DNA of 42,053 nt from Roseibacillus sp. (GTDB taxonomy: Bacteria; Verrucomicrobiota; Verrucomicrobiia; Verrucomicrobiales; Akkermansiaceae). Each line of letters opens with the position of its first letter. The stretch's first letter is position 1. The DNA is taken from positions 1 to 42,053 of the forward strand of contig JAQWTV010000158.1 in NCBI GenBank assembly GCA_029242545.1, read 5' to 3'. The translations under genes and the position numbers were made by a program. Below are positions 38,349 through 42,053 of the stretch, piece by piece. The notes under the pieces are model-generated. The model was not told the origin of the DNA and ran no database searches. It was given only the letters and a program-made list of their open reading frames with translations.

Positions 38349-39371
38349 CTACCGCCACATCTCAAACGAGTGTGCGGAGAACCCAGCTCCAAAACTCGTC
38401 AACCAAAGGCGTCGATCCGAATTTTGCTGCTTCAGTCTTTCGTGAAGCGCCATGAGAACACAAGGACTGCTACAGTTTCCGTAGCTTCTGAGAACTTCCC
38501 TGCTTTCGGAAAGATTTCCGCACTCCAGCTGACCCTCCAACTGATCCAGAACATCACGACCTCCAGTATGCGCGAGGATCCGGTCCGGCTCCCCCTGCCT
38601 GAGGTCATAGAGTTCACCAACCGCCTTTCCCGCCAGCTCAGGCACACTACGGTGAAGTTTATTCCTCAATTTTCCATCCGCGTTAACGAAACGGATCTTT
38701 TCCCGCTCCTGTGGCCAATGCAGCGTCTCAAAGGCTCCCGCTTCGTATTTGCCCTCACCCGGAACGTCAGACCAGATAGCGGCGGCAGCACCATCACCAA
38801 AAAGACAGAGACTGATCAAGACCCCCGCATCATCATCGAGATAGAACGCTGCCGAACATATCTCGACCGCAACGGTAGCCACTCGACTCCCGGGGTTCGC
38901 CCTCAGAAACCCCTGGGCGGCACGCAGTGCCGGCACCGCCGCCCCACAACCCAGACCCACAATATCACTAAGGTAGGTATTATTTCGCATCCCGCAAAGC
39001 TCCGCAGCATGACTGGAGATTCCCGGGCAGATATAGCCCGTGCAGGTGCAGACAATAAGAGCGTCCACCTCCTCCATCCCAAAAGACGCTTCCTGCCCCG
39101 CTTTAACGAGAGCGTCCCCCGCAAGACGTGGAGCCTCCCTTTCAAAATTCGCGTTCAGCTCACCCGCATCACAATCAAATAGCTTGGCAATGTCATCGGT
39201 TGCAAAGTGCCTTTTCTCAATCCCGGAATCTCCCGAGAAAACCTTGCCTAGCAAAGCCTGAGACCGTGGCCTGAGACGCTGCACCGCTGGAGAAGCCGAA
39301 GTGACCTCCAGACAATCCTTCTGGCTGTAAGAGAACGGAGGAAAAGCCGTGGTGAGGGATTCGAGAAACAT
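38349..39371 (-). CDS. Type III polyketide synthase (chalcone synthase-like)
   Basis: Homodimeric ketosynthase that extends a CoA-linked starter with malonyl-CoA. From the ATG at 39371 the product has 340 residues; the open frame goes on to 39554 but that part overlaps the preceding gene. The Cys-His-Asn triad is intact: Cys in [17 protein letters not shown], His in [17 protein letters not shown] and Asn in [14 protein letters not shown]. Other family marks are [28 protein letters not shown] and the C-terminal [13 protein letters not shown]. It starts 5 bases after the FAD oxidoreductase stop and is the third gene of a methyltransferase-oxidoreductase-PKS operon. Starter and chain length cannot be read by eye; an alkylresorcinol, alkylpyrone or similar aromatic product is plausible. 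Confidence 0.93.
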   Translation of the reverse strand: MFLESLTTAFPPFSYSQKDCLEVTSASPAVQRLRPRSQALLGKVFSGDSGIEKRHFATDDIAKLFDCDAGELNANFEREAPRLAGDALVKAGQEASFGMEEVDALIVCTCTGYICPGISSHAAELCGMRNNTYLSDIVGLGCGAAVPALRAAQGFLRANPGSRVATVAVEICSAAFYLDDDAGVLISLCLFGDGAAAAIWSDVPGEGKYEAGAFETLHWPQEREKIRFVNADGKLRNKLHRSVPELAGKAVGELYDLRQGEPDRILAHTGGRDVLDQLEGQLECGNLSESREVLRSYGNCSSPCVLMALHERLKQQNSDRRLWLTSFGAGFSAHSFEMWR

Positions 39372-39376
39372 TCTTC

Positions 39377-40390
39377 TTAACGTAGAGCACGGGAAAGGGG
39401 TTTGAAGGGCAGGAGCCCAGAGCGCGTAACTCCGGACAGAAAAGCTCTCCCGGCATGTGTCAGCAAGAACGGATGCACAATACGCGCCATCAGGAGACGT
39501 CGCCGAAACCTCTCCCTGAGGCCTCTGCGCACATCTTGCACCACCTTTTCCCAAGACTCTTTCCCCTCCGAATATTTACAAAGAGGCTCCAATGCAGTCT
39601 CTGCAGCCTCAAATGCCATCGACATCCCATTTCCCGTAAACGGAGGGATCATGCTTTCTGCATCTCCCAGAGCCATAAGCCCCTCGTTCCCCGGCTGCCC
39701 GCCGAACCCAAGGGCACTGACCGCCGTAAAAGAACAAGGATCTGGACTCGCCTCCTGCAATCGGGCTGAAAGCTTATCCAGACCGTTACTGGTAAGGCAG
39801 TTCCATAACATATCAGAGCCTCGCCCCCCATAATGCTGGAGGCGAAAAAGCCCGCACACGTTGACTCTCCCGTCCTCGACAGGAGCGAGGCCGACATACC
39901 CCCCACGACCCATATGCATTTCGAGACCCTGGAGGTCCGGCAGATTAGCTACGTGGATCTTCAACCCCAACCATTTGCTCTTTCGCTTTCCTCTCCGGCC
40001 CGCTGCCCAGACGACGCCTTCTTTTCTCATCTCCTTTTGACGAGATCCCGTAAGAAGCGATCCTCCCAAATCCTCAAACATCCCCGCCAGCTGTAGGTCC
40101 AACCACTTTCTAGAGACTCCAATCGCTGGCCGCTCCAAGCTTCCTTCAAACATCTGGCGACTCCCAATAAACCAGTGAGTCCTCTTGCTGAGGATCGCAT
40201 TCGAAAATAATTCTGCGATCCCAAGGTTTGAAAGCGTCTCCTTTCCAACTCCATTGATAAACTCCCCGCAGACCCGGTGCCGGGGATAGCGACCGGCCTC
40301 GTGTAGAACGACAGGCACATCCGCACGACGAAGCGCGACCCCGAGCGACAGCCCTGCCAACCCGCCACCTGCGATTATAATCTCCTTCAT
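39377..40390 (-). CDS. FAD-dependent oxidoreductase of the type III PKS operon
   Basis: 337 residues from the ATG at 40390, opening with a Rossmann dinucleotide site [19 protein letters not shown] and an acidic strand end LHEAG. The FAD-pyrophosphate motif [20 protein letters not shown] and following [12 protein letters not shown] are those of geranylgeranyl-reductase-like/PHBH-fold monooxygenases. An RVCGEFING motif near 45 is also typical. The start codon overlaps the methyltransferase stop as ATGA, indicating translational coupling, and the PKS follows 5 bases on. It presumably hydroxylates or reduces the polyketide; which one cannot be told. Confidence 0.9.
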   Translation of the reverse strand: MKEIIIAGGGLAGLSLGVALRRADVPVVLHEAGRYPRHRVCGEFINGVGKETLSNLGIAELFSNAILSKRTHWFIGSRQMFEGSLERPAIGVSRKWLDLQLAGMFEDLGGSLLTGSRQKEMRKEGVVWAAGRRGKRKSKWLGLKIHVANLPDLQGLEMHMGRGGYVGLAPVEDGRVNVCGLFRLQHYGGRGSDMLWNCLTSNGLDKLSARLQEASPDPCSFTAVSALGFGGQPGNEGLMALGDAESMIPPFTGNGMSMAFEAAETALEPLCKYSEGKESWEKVVQDVRRGLRERFRRRLLMARIVHPFLLTHAGRAFLSGVTRSGLLPFKPLSRALR

Positions 40391-41022
40391 CCGCGCGTCG
40401 CCTTCAACCGGTAGCCTCCTCGGAATGTCGTAGCTTCCTCTATTTTCCATCCCTCCTCGAGCCCCAGCGCCAGGGGCAACTCGCCGGGCCTGAATCCGGC
40501 ACGGATACTCACCATCATGTCATGCCGTGTCACCGACCCCAGAAACGGTCTCAAGGCAAATCCCTGAAGAAGGGCCCAGCGGGACCGAAGAGGCTCTACA
40601 AACAGAAGGCAATCCGCGCTCTGGAGCCGTTTTCCCAATCGCTCCAGCTCTTCCGCCTCTAAATGATGAAGAATCAGGGAGCCTGCCACAATCCCCTTGA
40701 AGGGTGTTTCTCTCTCAAGAAAGTCTCCCCGCTGCCAGAGTAATGATTCACACAAATCGGCCGGCCGGGGTGAAAGGTCATAACCGCAGGAACGAAGCCC
40801 TAACCCGGAAATTTTACTAAGAAGGAGACCGTCCCCCGCTCCAAGCTCATGAACCTCTGTCCCGGGCACCGCTGCCGAGAGACAAGACAGTATCCAGCGA
40901 GTATTCCCCATGAGTGAGTTGATGCATCTCAATTCCCGCCGACTTCGCTGCGCCTGCCTGTCATCAGGAGGCAACGAGTCTAGAATTTCAGGAACAACAG
41001 CACGGCGATGCACGTATGACAT
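40387..41022 (-). CDS. SAM-dependent class I methyltransferase of the type III PKS operon
   Basis: 211 residues. Motif I reads EVHELGAGDGLLLSKI, followed by a strand with the acidic ribose ligand in CGYDLSP and GSLILHHLEAEELERLG as the post-I/motif II region. The N-terminal VPEILDSLPPDDRQA and RELRCINSLMGNTRWI are typical of methyltransferases that accompany bacterial type III PKS genes. First gene of the three-gene operon, sharing ATGA with the oxidoreductase. It probably O- or C-methylates the aromatic product. The 187 bases up to the NOS remnant contain no gene I can support. Confidence 0.88.
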   Translation of the reverse strand: MSYVHRRAVVPEILDSLPPDDRQAQRSRRELRCINSLMGNTRWILSCLSAAVPGTEVHELGAGDGLLLSKISGLGLRSCGYDLSPRPADLCESLLWQRGDFLERETPFKGIVAGSLILHHLEAEELERLGKRLQSADCLLFVEPLRSRWALLQGFALRPFLGSVTRHDMMVSIRAGFRPGELPLALGLEEGWKIEEATTFRGGYRLKATRG

Positions 41023-41208
41023 TCTCCCGAATCAAGAATACATAGCAACACCAGTGATAAGTGTGGAGGAAGAATGGAATTTGGGCCTCCACAGAACCAC
41101 ATGTAGACAAAGCCGCCCCTATCCCCTGAAAGAGGATAGCCTCAGTGGAGCCTGCAGAGCCCTCCGTTCCCAAAACTGGAATCGCGATGACACACCCACT
41201 CCGGCAGA

Positions 41209-41976
41209 CTAAGTGAAGCGGTCGAGAAGATCTCGCCCCCGCTGCGTTCTCCACGGCTCCTGCTGAAGGAGGAGGTTGGGTAGTCTGGCCTGTAATTGGT
41301 ATGTCTGGTGAAACACCCCGGTCGCAGAACCTGAAACGGGCGGAACGATCCATGACCATTCTGCCTGCACCTCTCGTCCGGCCTGCTCCTCACGGCTGCA
41401 GAACTTGAGAAACTCCCGAGATGCACTATGGTGATCAACCATTCTAATGCCCTCACGCTCAAACGAGTAAAGAACAGCTTCATTGAGCACTATCAGAGAT
41501 CGATCTTTCCATAGAGGAGACCGCTTGCTGTCGATCCCAAGCCGCTCAGCGATTACCGGCAGCAGGTTATAGCGAGAATCATCGCCGAGATTCCGAGCTC
41601 CAATCTCTGTTCCCATATACCACCCATTGAATGGCGCGCAGGGATAGAGTTCTCGCCCGGTAGCCAGCAGCATATCGGAAAGAGTCGGGAGAGCGTACCA
41701 CTTCAACCCAAGCTTCTCGAACCACTCATGATCCGGATGAGCCAATTCCACCTCCAGCACTGCACCGGGTGGCAACTCCCGAACCAGCAATTGCTCCCCG
41801 CATTGAATAACAAGGGGAAGAAGGTCGAATTGACCACGAGCGGAGGGTGGCCTCCAGCCAAGGCCGCAGGCCATCTCTGTGAATTCTACGTTCATGGGAT
41901 CACCAAGAACCACTGATCTGGTCCCCCTAAACTGGGCCATTGTGAATGAGAGGTTCTGAGGATAACTCAGAACCAA
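41209..41976 (-). pseudogene. Nitric oxide synthase oxygenase domain, 5'-truncated at an IS3-family element
   Basis: Residues from VVLGDPMNVEF to the end match the C-terminal two thirds of NOS oxygenase domains: FTEMACGLGWRPP, LLPLVIQCG, HEWFEKLGLKWYALPTLSDM, APFNGWYMGTEIGARNLGDD, LWKDRSLIVLNEAVLYSF, VDHHSASREF and WSWIVPPVSGSATGVFHQ, followed by LPNLLLQQEPW. The first roughly 140-150 residues, including the region with the haem-ligating cysteine (RCIGR in other NOS), are absent. The frame upstream of about 41918 is insertion-sequence end DNA, so the apparent starts (TTG 41976, ATG 41940) are artefacts. The residue at the L-arginine-binding Glu (iNOS Glu371) is Val here (codon 41488-41490). 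No internal stops or frameshifts are visible. Oxygenase-only type, no reductase domain. Confidence 0.88.
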
Positions 41977-42053
41977 GAATGAAGAAAAAGAGACACACGA
42001 CGGAAGAAATCATCCGAATTCTACGCAAGGCGGATGAGGGCCAAACGGTGGAG
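41914..42053 (+). mobile_element. Left end of an IS3-family insertion sequence (continues past the window)
   Basis: The NOS reading frame stops resembling its family at 41914-41919, where a sequence starting TGATCTGGTCCCCCTAAACT begins. It has the TGG/CCCCC look of IS3-family terminal repeats and is followed by an OrfA start at 41979. The outer boundary is uncertain by about 6 bases (TGATC at 41914 or TGGTC at 41919). The other end and target duplication are outside the window. Confidence 0.75.
41979..42053 (+). CDS. IS3-family transposase OrfA, N-terminal fragment (window edge)
   Basis: Twenty-five codons from an ATG at 41979 to the edge: MKKKRHTTEEIIRILRKADE followed by GQTVE. This is the typical start of IS3-family OrfA helix-turn-helix proteins of the kind whose next residues are E-VCRKHxIS-xxTFYRWK. 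OrfA binds the IS ends and is usually extended into the OrfAB transposase by programmed frameshifting. The rest is outside the window. Confidence 0.8.
   Translation, partial: MKKKRHTTEEIIRILRKADEGQTVE

Noticed and set aside
38130-39182. A 350-codon plus-strand open frame
   Set aside because: Antisense to the hydrolase 5' end and the type III PKS, whose catalytic triad proves the minus-strand reading.
39372-39554. N-terminal 61-residue extension of the type III PKS
   Set aside because: It overlaps the oxidoreductase gene, lacks family similarity, and a good ATG lies at 39371, 5 bases after the oxidoreductase stop.

Overview
The window (about 42 kb, moderately GC-rich) looks like a chromosomal segment of a Verrucomicrobiota bacterium. 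The main reasons are a five-gene cluster resembling the Akkermansia muciniphila Amuc_1098-1102 pilus-like locus, a TIGR04073 exosortase-associated small protein, secreted lectin-like proteins with the usual verrucomicrobial C-terminal layout, weak Shine-Dalgarno signals, and a GyrA active-site helix of the Planctomycetes/Verrucomicrobia/Chlamydiae type. Phylum-level placement is fairly secure. Genus is not determinable by eye. No rRNA, tRNA or CRISPR array was seen, and no gene-free stretch exceeds about 190 bases.

Region 1 (1-27 kb) is almost entirely transcribed from the minus strand. In transcription order the right half reads: the pilus-like operon 26775->19198 (OB-fold pilus protein, PilM/PilN-like fusion, PilO-like Amuc_1100 homologue, a calcium-loop membrane protein, PilQ-like secretin), closed by a perfect 30-base terminator palindrome; coaE-rho; a 1105-residue secreted lectin-like protein; rnd; gyrB-gyrA; an exported protein of unknown function; then gap-pgk-tpiA-menF-menD. 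That last cluster joins lower glycolysis to menaquinone synthesis, and menD runs off the left edge.

Region 2 (27-36 kb) is mostly plus strand: aroD, a convergent DinG-type helicase, an LptF/LptG-family permease with extra N-terminal membrane segments, a conserved-looking hypothetical protein, a membrane pseudokinase carrying two C-type-lectin-like domains, the TIGR04073 protein and an SHD1-like exported protein.

Region 3 (36-42 kb) is accessory and minus strand: a gingipain-type (C25-like) secreted protease candidate behind a secreted alpha/beta hydrolase, and a compact methyltransferase / FAD oxidoreductase / type III polyketide synthase operon. Upstream lies a nitric oxide synthase oxygenase gene whose 5' third, including the haem-ligand region, is missing at the junction with an IS3-family insertion sequence. 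The IS leaves the window at the right edge.

The most interesting points are the PilMNOPQ-like reading of the Amuc_1098-1102 relatives, the IS-truncated nitric oxide synthase with an altered arginine-binding glutamate next to a type III PKS operon, and the N-lobe-less pseudokinase fused to extracytoplasmic lectin domains.
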